Below, one piece after another: positions 1-10,134 of a stretch of 64,000 bases of DNA (position 1 is its first letter; the number at the start of each line of letters is the position of its first letter). The notes beneath the pieces are model-generated. The model was not told where the DNA came from, ran no database searches, and worked only from the letters and a program-made list of their open reading frames with translations. The position numbers were made by a program, and so were the translations under genes. This stretch comes from Cyathus striatus. Taxonomy: Eukaryota > Basidiomycota > Agaricomycetes > Agaricales > Nidulariaceae. The stretch covers positions 1,426,001 to 1,490,000 of the forward strand of contig JAOVFP010000021.1 of assembly GCA_025738555.1 (NCBI GenBank), read 5' to 3'.

Positions 1-146
1 AAAAAGACCAGCACCGAAAAGAAGGCCGGCGAAGCCGCCTACCTCAATCGGAAGAGAGGCCCACTCAGCCGTAGTGAGGTCCTCCATGCGAAACATCCTG
101 TACGAGCCAGCGTAGTACCACGCGTCGACGTGGTTGTAGAAGCAGT
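1..146 (-). CDS. Partial exon, unknown protein, runs off left edge
   Basis: A minus-strand exon is open from a good acceptor (TTTTCTGACAG, rc of 147-157) to the window edge. It reads 48 codons after two phase bases. The peptide contains YNHVDAWYYAGSYRMFRMED and then a Gly/Leu/Phe-rich stretch (GGFAGLLFGAGLF) that could start a membrane segment. Codon use looks coding and no stop interrupts it. It could be a downstream exon of the minus-strand gene at 1119-2487 or the start of a separate gene; I cannot link them because the stretch between is repeat-rich. I do not recognise the family. Confidence 0.5.
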
Positions 147-149
147 CTG

Positions 150-580
150 TCAGAAAACCGATGATTTAGCAGTGAGTTCACACAACGGAAAAGGAATAAA
201 TTAAAAGTAAGAAAGAATGGCTGTTAAGGATATCTGTGCTGTAGATAGGAAAGCTGTTGGGTTGAAGGCGATGTACGCGAAAGTGATGTGCTGTGTAGAA
301 ACCCAGCACGAGTGTGATCAATGACCTCCATCTCTACAGCTCCCACCCACTCGACAAACCTCAACCACTGTCACCCAGAATTGACCCATGTTCGCCACCA
401 CAGACAACAGGATCAAATCCAACGATAAGACCACACGATTTATCTAGCAGGCTACCCCGCCCCACTCTTTCCGCTTCTCATCCATACAGTCGAACCTCCA
501 GCATCAACCCATCTTCGACACACCACATCCATGCAGCAATAAAACCAGCACACATGTAATCCATCTCCTTCGCCTCTTCC
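150..580. other. Stretch with no supported gene
   Basis: Between the partial exon and the tandem repeats I see only short open frames with poor codon use, for example a Pro/Ser-rich frame at 314-559. It may be intronic to the minus-strand gene on its right if that gene continues into the partial exon on the left. Confidence 0.4.
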
Positions 581-1210
581 TACTCAAACAAAACCTCAAT
601 CTGCAATCTGACGACGAGTAGTGCCAGTCGCATACAACTCCTCATGCAGCGTTAAAAGCATTACACATCAAAGCGCAGCCACAACGCGCCAAAGGCACCG
701 CCAAGAACCGCACCGCAGGCGAGACCGTGAGGTAGGCTGTACATGTACAGTACCCTCCTCAGCCCGCATCTCGTCCACAATGTGATGGCGGGAAGTAACC
801 TCCTAGTCAACAAAACCTCGATTCCAATCTGACGACGAGCGGCACCAGCTACAGACAACACCTCCACGCAGCGTAAAACCACACGATTTGGTGGAAAAGA
901 GGCATGACACATCAAAGCGGACCCACGACTCGTAAGCATCGCAGGCAAACAAGAGCGCGAAGTAGGCGGTACGCGTAAACTCCCCTCCTCAGCCCGCAAC
1001 TCAACCACAATCCGATGGCGAGAAGTAACCTCAACAAACCCTCGACCACATACCACACCTTATCCAGCGTAAAACCACACGGTTTAGTGGGAAAGAAGCA
1101 TGTCACGTCAAAGCGTACCGGACGCGCCAAACGCAACATCAAGCGCCTCAGCGCAGGCAAGAGCGAGAAGTGAACGATACGCTTAACGCCAACCGACACG
1201 GCACGCGTAG
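580..1210. repeat. About three tandem copies of a ~200-220 bp unit
   Basis: The block CAGCGTAAAACCACACG, followed by tttRgtggRaaagaRgcatg and then cacRtcaaagcg, recurs near 867 and 1070, with a more diverged copy near 648. Flanking blocks also recur in the same order, for example ctcctcagcccgc and ccgatggcgagaagtaacctc. Spacings are about 203 and 218 bp. On the minus strand two copies stay open in a common frame (peptides containing CGLRRGVY and CGLRRVLY), so the repeat may have grown inside or beside the 3' end of the minus-strand gene. Whether it is translated is unclear. Confidence 0.7.
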
Positions 1211-2487
1211 TCTCCTCCTTCCCCGCACATAGACCAAAAAACGCTGCGAACGAAGTGCCAACTCCTCCCCACCCAACCACACAGAAACACGCATACACAA
1301 AACACAAAACACACTCACCAATCTTACCACCCCGCGCTTCCACCACCCGCACAACCTCAACAGCACTCCACATATGCGCAGTCGAAACGCGCGGGTTGGT
1401 GCTGCACTTATAAACAGGAGCGTAGAAGAACCCATGTTCTTCCCTATCAGGGCACCATATGGTCGTTGCGTGTGCTAGGAGGCGGTATGTTCCCAGTCTA
1501 CATCGGTTTCCGTTAGCGAGAAATAAAAGGAGGGGAGGGGGGCGTACGAGGATTTGAGGTCCTATCCGCGTCGTTAGTACAACTGGAGGTGGATGTAGAG
1601 TATGAAGGAGGGGCAACGTACGTCTGGAAGGGAGGTTAGAAAGTCTAGCATGGAGCTTGTAGCTGGGATAGGAATAGGCTGGACAACGTCGTCTTTGAGG
1701 TCTTCAGGGAGAGGTAGGGAGGTGAGGTACGCGTATCGGTCTGCTGCTGTTCTAGCTGGAGGCTACATACAAAGCATAGAGTCAGATAAAACAAAAGAGA
1801 GCAGGAGAATATATACAATAGTTTGAACGAAAGGAGCCGCGATGGGATTTAAATGCGTTGCTTGTGGGCTGGGCGATGACGGTTTGTTCTGTGAATGAAT
1901 GAGTAGCTGTTGACAGGTGGAAGTAAAGGTATACCTGAAACGTAGCATCGTAGTACTCCGGTGGAGGACTAACTTCCAACGCATTTACACCCTTCCAACG
2001 AGCACTTGATCCAGCAGAATCCAGGGGAAGAGCACCAGTCGCATTCCGATCCCTGATCGTTGCCTGGACCGTTGCGTCCTGCAGCTGGCCTGCATCCCTC
2101 GCCCTCGACGAACACACCGGCGCAGCTCCACGCTCATACCTCTCTATAATCTCCTTCTTCTCTTTCAATGCGGAGCAAGCTTTCTCCAAATGTCCCAAAG
2201 CAATATCGCGCGCATATATCGCCTCCTCAAGTCTCATACGCTCCACTTGGAGTTCAACTGCCATCTCGGCTACTCTAAACGGACTCTACCAACCCCTCTC
2301 AGCAAGCTGATTTTAAAGAATGAAAAGAAGAAGAACACACGGTATCGCGACGAGGATCTTGTACGCGCATATCGCGCGTGCCTAGTGCTGGTTGTGATAG
2401 TGGTTCTGGGTAGTCCTCGAGAGCTAGTGCTGAGAGGAGGTTAGAGGGAAGAGCGGGGACGTCGTTGTTTAATATTCCAAATAGCAT
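1119..2487 (-). CDS. Multi-exon gene, N-terminal coiled coil, function unknown
   Basis: Six exons can be chained on the minus strand with matching phases: 2341-2487 (start MLFGILNNDVPALP), 1935-2285, 1622-1762, a 14 nt micro-exon at 1548-1561, 1319-1497, and 1119-1243. Introns are 50-172 nt with GT-AG ends, and clear branch sites (TACTAAC, CGCTAAC) flank the micro-exon. Exon 2 encodes a heptad-rich helix (ELQVERMRLEEAIYARD...LKEKKEIIERYE), a likely coiled coil. Exon 5 encodes a Cys/Trp/Tyr-rich segment (IWCPDREEHGFFYAPVYKC) that looks conserved. I do not recognise the family. The 3' end is not settled because the gene runs into the tandem repeats at 580-1210. The start is the first ATG before the conserved acidic stretch. 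Confidence 0.6.
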
Positions 2488-2711
2488 CTTATAGCGATAT
2501 GTATGGTATGTGGGTATTATACAAGGAATTAGGTAGATTTTACGGAGAATGGGAGGTAGGTGGAAGGAGATAAGTAAGTGACCCTGAAGCGCGTCGTAGG
2601 CGTATAATTTGGTGATGGCTTTAGATCCAAGCATGTACAAATAATGTCCAAAGCCTGATAGACGTCCGGCGTTAGTGCTCCGGGAAATAGCTTTGTGAAA
2701 CTCGCATGACC

Positions 2712-4110
2712 TAATTCGCATGGCTAATTAGCTAGCTAATTAGCGACTACTTAAGAGACAGTTAAAATGATATGCGAATTAGTGCTAAATAGCTCCAACA
2801 CAGCAGAACTCTTTATAATATTATATTCTAGATATGTTTTACACCTTTTGGCTTGCTGTTATTGTACAGCTGCAAGATCTCATTGTAATACATGATGGAC
2901 TGAAGTTGCCAAAGTATATGCAGAGTATTAAGAATGAAGTTGATCAAATTGCAAACTTTAGGTTATCACAGCTCATTGAAAATGAGATTGCCAGAAATAT
3001 TTACTTGGCAGCGTTTGTATTGGATCCTTGTATGTATCAATGGCACTGCATGATTTCAGATATCACTAACTGTGGCCTCATAAAGCAAACCGACTTGTAC
3101 CCATTCTCTTTAATCCAAACACACTGGCCATACCAATGCTTAATGTTTGCACCAGGAACTTCCCACACATAATTTCTAAGCCAGAGGCTGAAAAAGAAAT
3201 TCTACTTTCACCGCAGGTGTTGCTGAAGAATGAATATGGAAAAGTTTACGAGGGGAATGGACATACAGTAGATCAAGCAAAAGAGGTGATGAGGGAGGTA
3301 AACCATAAACCCTCATCTTGCTGAGGGTACAATTTAACCGCTACTGCAAAAACACCAAGTCACTCAACCGTTCGCGGAAAGTAAATGAGCCGCTTCGCGA
3401 ATACTGGGAGCGCCTGTCAAATGAGGAACATGCAGACGTTCTTGCGGTAAGAGTTTAAAGATATCATTCAAAGCCATTTGATTCACTCATATACATTATA
3501 ATAGGCCATTGGTATAATGATCTTTTCTGTTGTTCCGATATCCACAGCTGATGAGAGAGCAATGTTAGTGTGATCTGGTTGAATGGGCCGAAACGTAAAA
3601 GCCATAAAATCAGCACCATTGCCGACCACCTAAATCCTATGTCAGTACAATCAAATGACGAGTGAAAAAGCATACATACCAGTATCATGATTTCTCATAA
3701 TGCATACTTATTTATTACATAGGAGAAACCGGCCACTGGTTTCAACCTCTCCCACTATAGCGATATTCTGGATAACGAAACCACCAACGAGGAGCCTTCC
3801 AATCTGATCAGCATTGGTACTGCTGTCATCAGGGACACTTTTCTTGGAAAACAAATTGTCCCAACGGAAGCTGACTGATTGTTGACATAGATTGAAGATG
3901 AATCAGGTTGAATGGGTATGGATAACTAACGTAGAGGTAGAAATGTAGTAAGATATGTAGTGGTACCTACTGCACAATATTGCTAATCAGCATGCGAAAT
4001 AGCCTGGATTTACTGATTCGCATTGCTAATTAGCAAATTTTCTCCCGGGGGGCGCGCCCCCTGTACCCCCGCTAATTAGCACTACTTCGCACAACGAATC
4101 AGGCCCCTGC
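2712..4110. mobile_element. Degenerate hAT-type DNA transposon
   Basis: The block holds a broken hAT transposase bordered by copies of the palindrome GCTAATTAGC: 2723-2744 on the left, and on the right near 4025-4034 and in the tail 4070-4080. The right tail contains a very GC-rich stretch (cccggggggcgcgccccc), unlike the AT-rich interior. The sequence around the left palindrome (aattcgcatggctaattagc) is matched at 4014-4034 (gattcgcattgctaattagc) in direct orientation, so exact ends and target duplication are unresolved. Classed as hAT from the transposase remains, not from the ends. Confidence 0.6.
2834..3877 (+). pseudogene. hAT transposase remnant (C-terminal half)
   Basis: Three pieces read like the end of a hAT transposase. 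2834-3172 contains NEIARNIYLAAFVLDP. 3327-3446 contains NEPLREYWERLSNEEHADVL, joined by a GT-AG intron to 3505 onwards, which reads IMIFSVVPISTADERAM. The last corresponds to the hAT C-terminal dimerisation block, usually of the form ...VVPNS..DERT.S. After it the frame shifts, continuing as WLNGPKRKSHKISTIADHL and an acidic tail that stops near 3877. Frame breaks between the pieces show it is dead. The N-terminal zinc finger and first catalytic residues are not visible. Confidence 0.65.
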
Positions 4111-4119
4111 TGGGCCCAC

Positions 4120-4461
4120 CCTAACCCGCACGTGCAAACCAGACTGTGAGACCTGTTTCGCGGAGCACTATCCGGCGTGAAGTCGAGAGTCGAAAGCTTT
4201 TAACACTGTACATTTATGTTGGTAAAACTGTCGTACATAGTCTAGTAGAATGAAACGATAATTCATGAATTCGAGTGCTTTTTATTCAAAAGTGAGAAAA
4301 ATGTTATAAACGTTCCACCGAATGGCAGCATAAGTTGTCGTTGAACATAAGTACTCGGCACTCGGCACCACTTTCTTAGATCAATCAACTCAGCTTCAAA
4401 ACCAACAAAAACCGATTAAATAATCGACACTCAAAATATTCCTTGCACGACAAAATAAAAA
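4120..4461. other. Intergenic, no gene seen
   Basis: AT-rich sequence between the hAT remnant and the tRNA-Glu pair. No open frame with coding character and no RNA gene recognised. Confidence 0.4.
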
Positions 4462-4541
4462 TTCGGATACGGGGAATCGAACCCCGAGCTGCCGCGATAA
4501 CTCCTGAGAGGCGGCAATGTTAGCCGTTACACCATATCCGA
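4462..4541 (-). tRNA. tRNA-Glu (anticodon CTC), 8 nt intron
   Basis: On the minus strand a 7 bp acceptor stem TCGGATA/TATCCGA closes a full cloverleaf. The D arm is GGTGTAACGGCTAACAT, the anticodon stem GCCGC/GCGGC with loop CT-CTC-A, and the T arm CGGGGTTCGATTCCCCG. Eight extra bases (GGAGTTAT) sit just 3' of the base after the anticodon, the standard place for nuclear tRNA introns. Without them the tRNA is 72 nt. The discriminator is A. Its acceptor differs from its neighbour at 4622-4714 by a few compensated bases, so both look functional. Confidence 0.93.
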
Positions 4542-4621
4542 CATTAAAATAATTTGCATGTTATGCTAATTTATGCATATATTCACAAAATTCCGTAAGT
4601 AAATATTCTGCTCTTCACATA

Positions 4622-4714
4622 TTCCGGTACGGGGAATCGAACCCCGAGCTACCGCGCCCTTCGTCGTCTTTGGGCTATGAAAGGCGGTAATGTTAGCCGT
4701 TACACCATACCGGA
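4622..4714 (-). tRNA. tRNA-Glu (anticodon TTC), 21 nt intron
   Basis: The minus strand gives acceptor TCCGGTA/TACCGGA, the same D and T arms as the neighbouring tRNA-Glu, and anticodon stem ACCGC/GCGGT with loop CT-TTC-A. A 21 nt intron (TAGCCCAAAGACGACGAAGGG) lies 3' of position 37, and the spliced length is 72 nt. Together with the CTC copy 80 bp away it supplies both glutamate anticodons. The pair probably arose by local duplication followed by an anticodon change and divergence of the introns. Confidence 0.93.
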
Positions 4715-5200
4715 TGTTGAAGTCATCTAAGTATTTGTGTATACCTTAATGCCCAACCAGTACATACACCTTCTGAAGCAACAAAAGTGGAACTTACACC
4801 CAACTAACAACATCCGCCAGAAGTAACTTAAACATTCAGATAAACTACACGGCCCCGTCCCCCTTCACGGGTATTATTCACCCTCCCATTTCCCCGTCAA
4901 CCTCGAGGCTCCATCTGCAAGGCAATTAATACTTACTCATCATCTGCGAACAATTACAACATTAAACTTCAGCTTGCTTGAGGACGGCATATCAGCCAAA
5001 CCTTACAAGCCCCACTACCCCACATTGATGTAGCTGGAGCTGATACTTTGATATATTAAAAACAGTGTATCGTTTGAGGAAGTGATACAAGGCGGATTAA
5101 TCTCCGTAAAAATATGATATTTACCGGTGAGCGCCTTAAGCTTCTCCGATGCATACTAGATATCTCTGAGTCCATATGCGAGATAACTTGTACCACTTCC
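4715..5200. other. Intergenic, no gene seen
   Basis: Low-coding stretch between tRNA-Glu and the tandem repeats. The only frames are short and lack splice-consistent extension. Confidence 0.4.
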
Positions 5201-5214
5201 CATCTTATCAAAGA

Positions 5215-5735
5215 AACGCCATCCTGTCATATTAAACGCTTCAAACGCCCACAAGGAACACCCACAATACGCCCACCATACAGCAATACAACACAAACGC
5301 GCGTCTAACAACTCATCATTTCCGCTACCACCGACAAAACTAGTATTTTGTAAGCTTCGTCAGATGTAATTTTAACAGCATCATATCGAGGAAACGCCGT
5401 CCCGCAGTTTTAAATCCTTCGAACGCCTACAAGAAACACCCACAATACGCCCACCATACAGCAATACAGCACAAACGCACTTCTAAGAACTCATAATTTC
5501 CACTATGCTAGGACTTTTCAAGCTTCGTCAGATGTAATTCTAACAGCGTCATATCGACTCGGGGAAACGCTGTCTAGTAGGTTTAATCACTCCAAACCCC
5601 CACAGACAACATGCACGATACGCCTGGCACCATACAGTAATATAACACAAGCGCGCATCTAACAACACTGTAATTTCCGCAATCAGGGATAAGCTAGTAC
5701 AAACCAAGCTTCGTCATATCACATTTTAACAGAAA
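5215..5735. repeat. Three tandem copies of a ~180 bp non-coding unit
   Basis: The order of blocks is the same in each copy: cgccgtc or cgctgtc, a diverged TTTAAA region, cacccacaatacgcccacca with acagcaatac, aatttccgc, aagcttcgtcagatgtaatt, then ttaacagc with gtcatatcg. The cacaatacgccc block starts near 5262, 5448 and (diverged, cacgatacgcctgg) 5620. No conserved frame runs through the copies. It sits upstream of the P450-like gene and ends about 420 bp before its start. Confidence 0.8.
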
Positions 5736-6152
5736 CTTTTAACCAGTAACCAAGAGACGACGTGCGAGTGGTTGGACATCCGTTCAACTTCCATGTCCTC
5801 GTGAGGCACACGTAAGAGATAAAGTGGGGTAGTGAAAACTTTCAGTGTCCGTACAGTGCAGCAACAGCAACACTGATATAGGAACCACATACGGCTGAAA
5901 TGGGGTTTCATTTCCAAATCACTTATCACTTTCACCTTATCTAAGTTACGAGTGGGAAAGAACGAGGTAAAGCGCAGTACAATGTATGGAACGAGGCAAT
6001 GGCAACGGAAGCAAATGAAACCACATTTTGCAGCGCAAGCAGAATACCTGCTCCACACTCAAATGGAAATGCATCTCCAATCTTGACTAATTCCCTATCG
6101 AGCGCCCGACTGCGAGACATAAAACTGAACCAGCAGAGAACGGGGGTTCCTC

Positions 6153-7391
6153 TTGGCAGCCTCGATGTCTCAAAACTTCGCAAGCAGCTTCACTATATTG
6201 CTTTTCTCCGTCATCGCTGCTTTCTTATCCTGGGGGATATTCCAACAGAGACGAGAAAGCTGTTCGAAGGCCCCGCATACGGTGTTGTTGGATGAGATAC
6301 ACGATATCTTGTACTCACCCAACACCTCTGAGCGGGTACTTCTAACACAGCGTGCGGATGCGAATAAGAGACTCGCCATCGCATTCGACCTAACGAATAC
6401 ATTCGTATCCGGGGACCCAGACGTCCATCGAAAATTTGTTCGACACGCTCGCCAGCTCTTGAAAGACGCCCAACGTCGAGGATGGGGAGCATTCCGAGAT
6501 CTATCATCCCGAGCAATTCGAGCAACGCTTCCAAAACGACACGAAATCCAATACGACGTTTTCATCCAAAGCCTGACACTACGCGTCATCCTAGCCGGAT
6601 TACTAGGAGTCGACAAAGAAATCGAAGATTTCTCCCAAGACGACATAGCCATCGTCGCATCGCACATCACCACATTATGGTCCCTCTCCAAGACCGGAAA
6701 CACCATCCCCGAGAACATCCTCACGGAGCTGAATACGCATCTTCGAAGATTAATTCCAGGCGAAGATGAATTCCCTAATCCACTGGACTTCGTAATTCCA
6801 GCTTGGGAAACCCTCTGGCGAGTGGTAGCAATAGTCGTTGCTCATGTACACCGCGACGCGGAAATACGACGCGTTTTCAAGGACTTCATTTCATCCCCTG
6901 CAGAAGCCAGCTTTCGAGAACGCAGAAGCGAAGGGGTGAGCATCAAAGACGTTATGGACGAAGCTATGCGTCTATACCCGCCTTCGAAACATATTGGGCG
7001 CGCGGTTCTTCGTCCATGGGCTCGATTTCTTCCGGTATCCATTTTACGACTGCTAAAACATACCCCTTTCGGCAGATTTCTCTTTTATACCAGGAAGGCA
7101 AATATAGTTGCGATAGAGAAATCTCATTCTTTATGGGGTCAGGATTCTAGTATTTTCGATCCAAGACGATACCAAAACTTGACACCGGAGAAAGAGCATG
7201 TGTTGAAGTTGGTTTTCGGCTACGGACCGCACAGGTGTATAGGAGAGTCCTGGGCACCGGTGGCTGCAGGAGTTATAGTTTCTACAATCTTGGAATGTTT
7301 GGATGGATCTGAGTGGAGGATAACTGAAGGATTAGGTATTGGAGGACGAGATGGATGGGATGGGTGGCGGGTGGTTGGTGGACTCGAGTGA
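6153..7391 (+). CDS. Cytochrome P450-like protein, single exon
   Basis: A 412-codon uninterrupted frame. An N-terminal hydrophobic segment (about residues 11-28, SFTILLFSVIAAFLSWGIF) suits an ER membrane anchor. The K-helix ExxR motif is visible as EAMRLYPP, and the haem-binding loop FGYGPHRCIGE supplies the cysteine ligand (FxxGxxxCxG) near the C-terminus. Function: haem mono-oxygenase of the ER; substrate unknown. At 412 aa it is shorter than the usual ~500, and I see no I-helix (A/G)Gx(D/E)T(T/S) motif before ExxR; that region reads VVAIVVAHVHRDAEIRRVF. So it may be an atypical or partly deleted P450. Lack of introns is unusual beside its neighbours. Confidence 0.8.
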   Translation: MAASMSQNFASSFTILLFSVIAAFLSWGIFQQRRESCSKAPHTVLLDEIHDILYSPNTSERVLLTQRADANKRLAIAFDLTNTFVSGDPDVHRKFVRHARQLLKDAQRRGWGAFRDLSSRAIRATLPKRHEIQYDVFIQSLTLRVILAGLLGVDKEIEDFSQDDIAIVASHITTLWSLSKTGNTIPENILTELNTHLRRLIPGEDEFPNPLDFVIPAWETLWRVVAIVVAHVHRDAEIRRVFKDFISSPAEASFRERRSEGVSIKDVMDEAMRLYPPSKHIGRAVLRPWARFLPVSILRLLKHTPFGRFLFYTRKANIVAIEKSHSLWGQDSSIFDPRRYQNLTPEKEHVLKLVFGYGPHRCIGESWAPVAAGVIVSTILECLDGSEWRITEGLGIGGRDGWDGWRVVGGLE

Positions 7392-8306
7392 TATGATGAT
7401 ATTTCTGGAGAGGGTTATTTATTCGTGTGGTTGCGAATGTATGAATAAATTCTTGAATTACTAGTAAATCGGATGTTAACCTCAAAGAAAGTTGACATGA
7501 CCGCTCAGAGCTCTTGGGAGCAAGCGATTGGTAAGAGGCGGAAAGGCGCAGACCGCCGCTGAGATCTCGCTGAGACTAGAGTCGGAAAGTAAAGCTGGGG
7601 TTGAAAATCGTCTCAACAAAGCTCTTGCCAAACATTGACAAGCATATTTATCCCCATAACCCATGGCCTTCAGCCGCTGTCAGACAGTGACTCAGTCCGA
7701 TCTTCCATTGCCCACCCTCTTCACCAGCTGACATACCCAAGAACATGCCCAAGCCTCGCCGCAAATGTCAGATAAACGAAAAGCACCCTAAACTACGAGA
7801 GCAAACTCGTCCTCTCCCACGGAGGAATCGGATATCCGACTACCACTTGACCAACCTTGACCAGTGCCACAGCGCCCGCGGCACCGGGAAGAAGCAGCTA
7901 AAATTCTGCGGCTCCACTTCATAACCTTCACATAAATTCCAAGATCTGGATGATCAAGCTCAAGAGCAAAAAAGCAAATTCTCTCGTCGCAATGGATCCG
8001 CGAACACACGCGCCGCTGCCAGCGCTTTAAATAGCTGACAGCCAGAATGATTCTATATGAGAAAACATCGGCGTCTATTCACATCTGTCAAGCTAACGGC
8101 CCTGCTTATCACCTATTCACTCGCCTTTCCGAAACGCTTTATGATGGGAATCACCACAAATAGAAAGCAAGGGGTGGAATTCTTGACATTTGTGTCAGTA
8201 GGCGAAGTCGGAATCAGAGCTGTGCCGGTAACCATATATAACGATCCAGGAAGAGGAGGCGACGTCAGCTTTGGGATCTTTTGAAACGTCCTCCACGCTC
8301 ACTACG
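7392..8306. other. Intergenic / 5' region, no gene seen
   Basis: No spliceable coding chain found. A TATA-like TTTAAATAG near 8025 lies about 280 bp upstream of the next start codon, too far to be a confident promoter. Short open frames on both strands here look like chance. Confidence 0.35.
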
Positions 8307-9721
8307 ATGTCTACTAGGCCTGCTAATCCTCGCGCTCAGTCTTCCAAAGGTAAGTGACCGATTTCCTGTTTATGTAGAATGTTTTGGTCAACTATCATCC
8401 CCGTCAGCTGGTCAAGCATTTCGTCGTTACATTCTTCCTACAACGACAGACGAGTACCAAGACCTCAAGGTCCGTCATCAGATACAATACATCATCGGAC
8501 ATTCCTGATATCCTGATTTACAGCACAAGTACGCCCACGACTTCAGGGCTACTCTCAATGAACTAGATGACGATGTAGCCACACTCCAAGTCCTCGTAAG
8601 TCAGCCCCTATCGACGTTCCTTGCCATGGTCCTTACGTCGACACAGTACGACGGAGCCCGTGCCAAAAGACATCAAACCCTAAAACGAATCAGAGCCAAT
8701 CTTCCCAGCGGAGCATTGAGCTCAGACTCCAAGTCCGATCTCGAAAAGTCAACTTCGACACAACAAGTGAAGCCAGAAGACATATCAGCACTCTGCGACG
8801 AGAAGCTTGTTGACGAGTATCTTTCTGAAGTGGCAACGACTCAGAAGCTTCGAAAGCACGTAAGCGTTTTTCGTCAACGTCAATGGATGACAACTTGACT
8901 TGGGGATAGTTGACGGACATATCAGAAGATGCTAAGCAGTTCAAATATTACGTGGAGACTCAAGCTCTCAAGGAGTATGCACATTATCGAGGATTGCGTG
9001 AATGGGCACAGGTAAGTAACTTTCTTAGCCATCTCTGGCAGGAATTGTTAGATTAATCGCCCTTACAGAGGATATTCCCAGCCGTAGACTACCTCGCAAC
9101 TGCCCTACTCGCTCTTTCAACAGTCGGTGCAGGTTTAGTCTACTCAACCATCTTCGGGTGAGAACCTCATTTTATACACTATCTCAAGATTCTAAACCCA
9201 ACAACAGCGCAACTCGAGGAGACATCGGCCTCATGTCCTTCACATTCCCACTATTCACTATCGGCTTCCTCATCCCCGGAGTCGTACAACTAATCCTGCG
9301 CTGGGCCTCTGGCCTCTCCAAAGAAGTCCCGTTCGCAAGCCAAGCATTCTGGAAAGCAGTCATCATGTGCGTCTAATTCTGAGCTACCTCTCGAACTGAT
9401 CCTAATCTATTCCACGTCAACAGCGTTTTCATGTTCTTCGCATCGGTATCCGTAATGGCAGCTATAACTATTCTAAACGCAACGATCTTCCTCCTCAAGC
9501 CTGGGTTGCCATCAGATGCGGGAGACACGTCGGAAGCTCCAACGGATACTGTCTCCGAAATACCTGGCATAATTGCATTCGCTTTCTCGGGTATTATATT
9601 CTTGCTTTTCTTCATCTGTATCGTACTGTCTATGGTCGTTCGTGGGCCAAAGGCGATCATGAAGCTTCTTATCCAGAGCCATGGGGAGACTCAGAAATTG
9701 GATAAGTACCCGCATGTATAA
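8307..9721 (+). CDS. Coiled-coil and four-TM membrane protein, unknown function
   Basis: Eight exons chain with matching phases: 8307-8349, 8408-8469, 8524-8595, 8647-8859, 8910-9011, 9069-9157, 9208-9366, 9424-9721. The result is 345 aa starting MSTRPANPRAQ. All introns are 50-59 nt with GT-AG ends. The first ~160 residues are charged and helical (DEYQDLKHKYAHDF, LNELDDDVATLQ, EYLSEVATTQKLRKH), a likely coiled coil. About residues 170-325 hold four hydrophobic helices: YLATALLALSTVGAGLVYS, FTFPLFTIGFLIPGVVQLI, KAVIIVFMFFASVSVMAAIT, and GIIAFAFSGIIFLLFFICIV. A short acidic Ser/Thr loop (DAGDTSEAPTD) precedes TM4. This suggests an internal membrane protein with a cytosolic coiled coil. No family recognised. 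Confidence 0.8.
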
Positions 9722-10072
9722 AATTTCTCTCGGTACTACTAACTATGTATTGAGTCTTCATGGATACTTTAGCGTTCACCCCTGTTCTTTTTGGATAATG
9801 ATATATTTTATTACGTAACATTGATAAGGAAAAGATAGAATAATTTATAAACGGCTGTTCCACGCTCCAGCTTTATGGGATTGGCAGGTAGTTAATATGT
9901 TGTAAAGAAGATTAGCCGCAGAATACATAATGGAACGTGTCTGAATATGCCAAAACCTTGTGGTGTTTCAATCTGTATCAAATCTCACGGCACTTGATTT
10001 CTTCCGATGAATCAAGTCGCAAGGCTTTCCAAATGTTGGTTCTCCATAGATAGAAATATGTAAGGTCTACTC
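9722..10072. other. Intergenic, no gene seen
   Basis: AT-rich spacer between the membrane-protein gene and the next promoter. No coding frame or RNA gene recognised. Confidence 0.4.
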
Positions 10073-10082
10073 GTATATATAA
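10073..10082 (+). promoter_or_regulatory. TATA-box candidate
   Basis: GTATATATAA-type sequence about 55 bp upstream of the ATG at 10135, a typical spacing for a fungal core promoter. Inferred from position and sequence only. Confidence 0.4.
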
Positions 10083-10134
10083 TCTTTGGTTAACCTGCCG
10101 CTTCTATTTGTCTAAGTCCATCATCTCTACAAAA

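Noticed and set aside
314..559. Plus-strand frame, Pro/Ser/His-rich
   Set aside because: No coding codon bias, no splice context, lies beside repeat DNA.
661..1056. 131-codon minus frame as an independent gene
   Set aside because: It consists of the tandem repeat unit and shares sequence with the neighbouring frame; no splice-supported start or end.
6170..6724. Long minus-strand frame opposite the P450 gene
   Set aside because: Shadow of the coding strand; composition is that of a reversed reading and no motif is visible.
8165..8210. Resemblance to a small-subunit rRNA stretch (ggtggaattcttgacattt)
   Set aside because: Only a few bases match and flanks do not; treated as chance.
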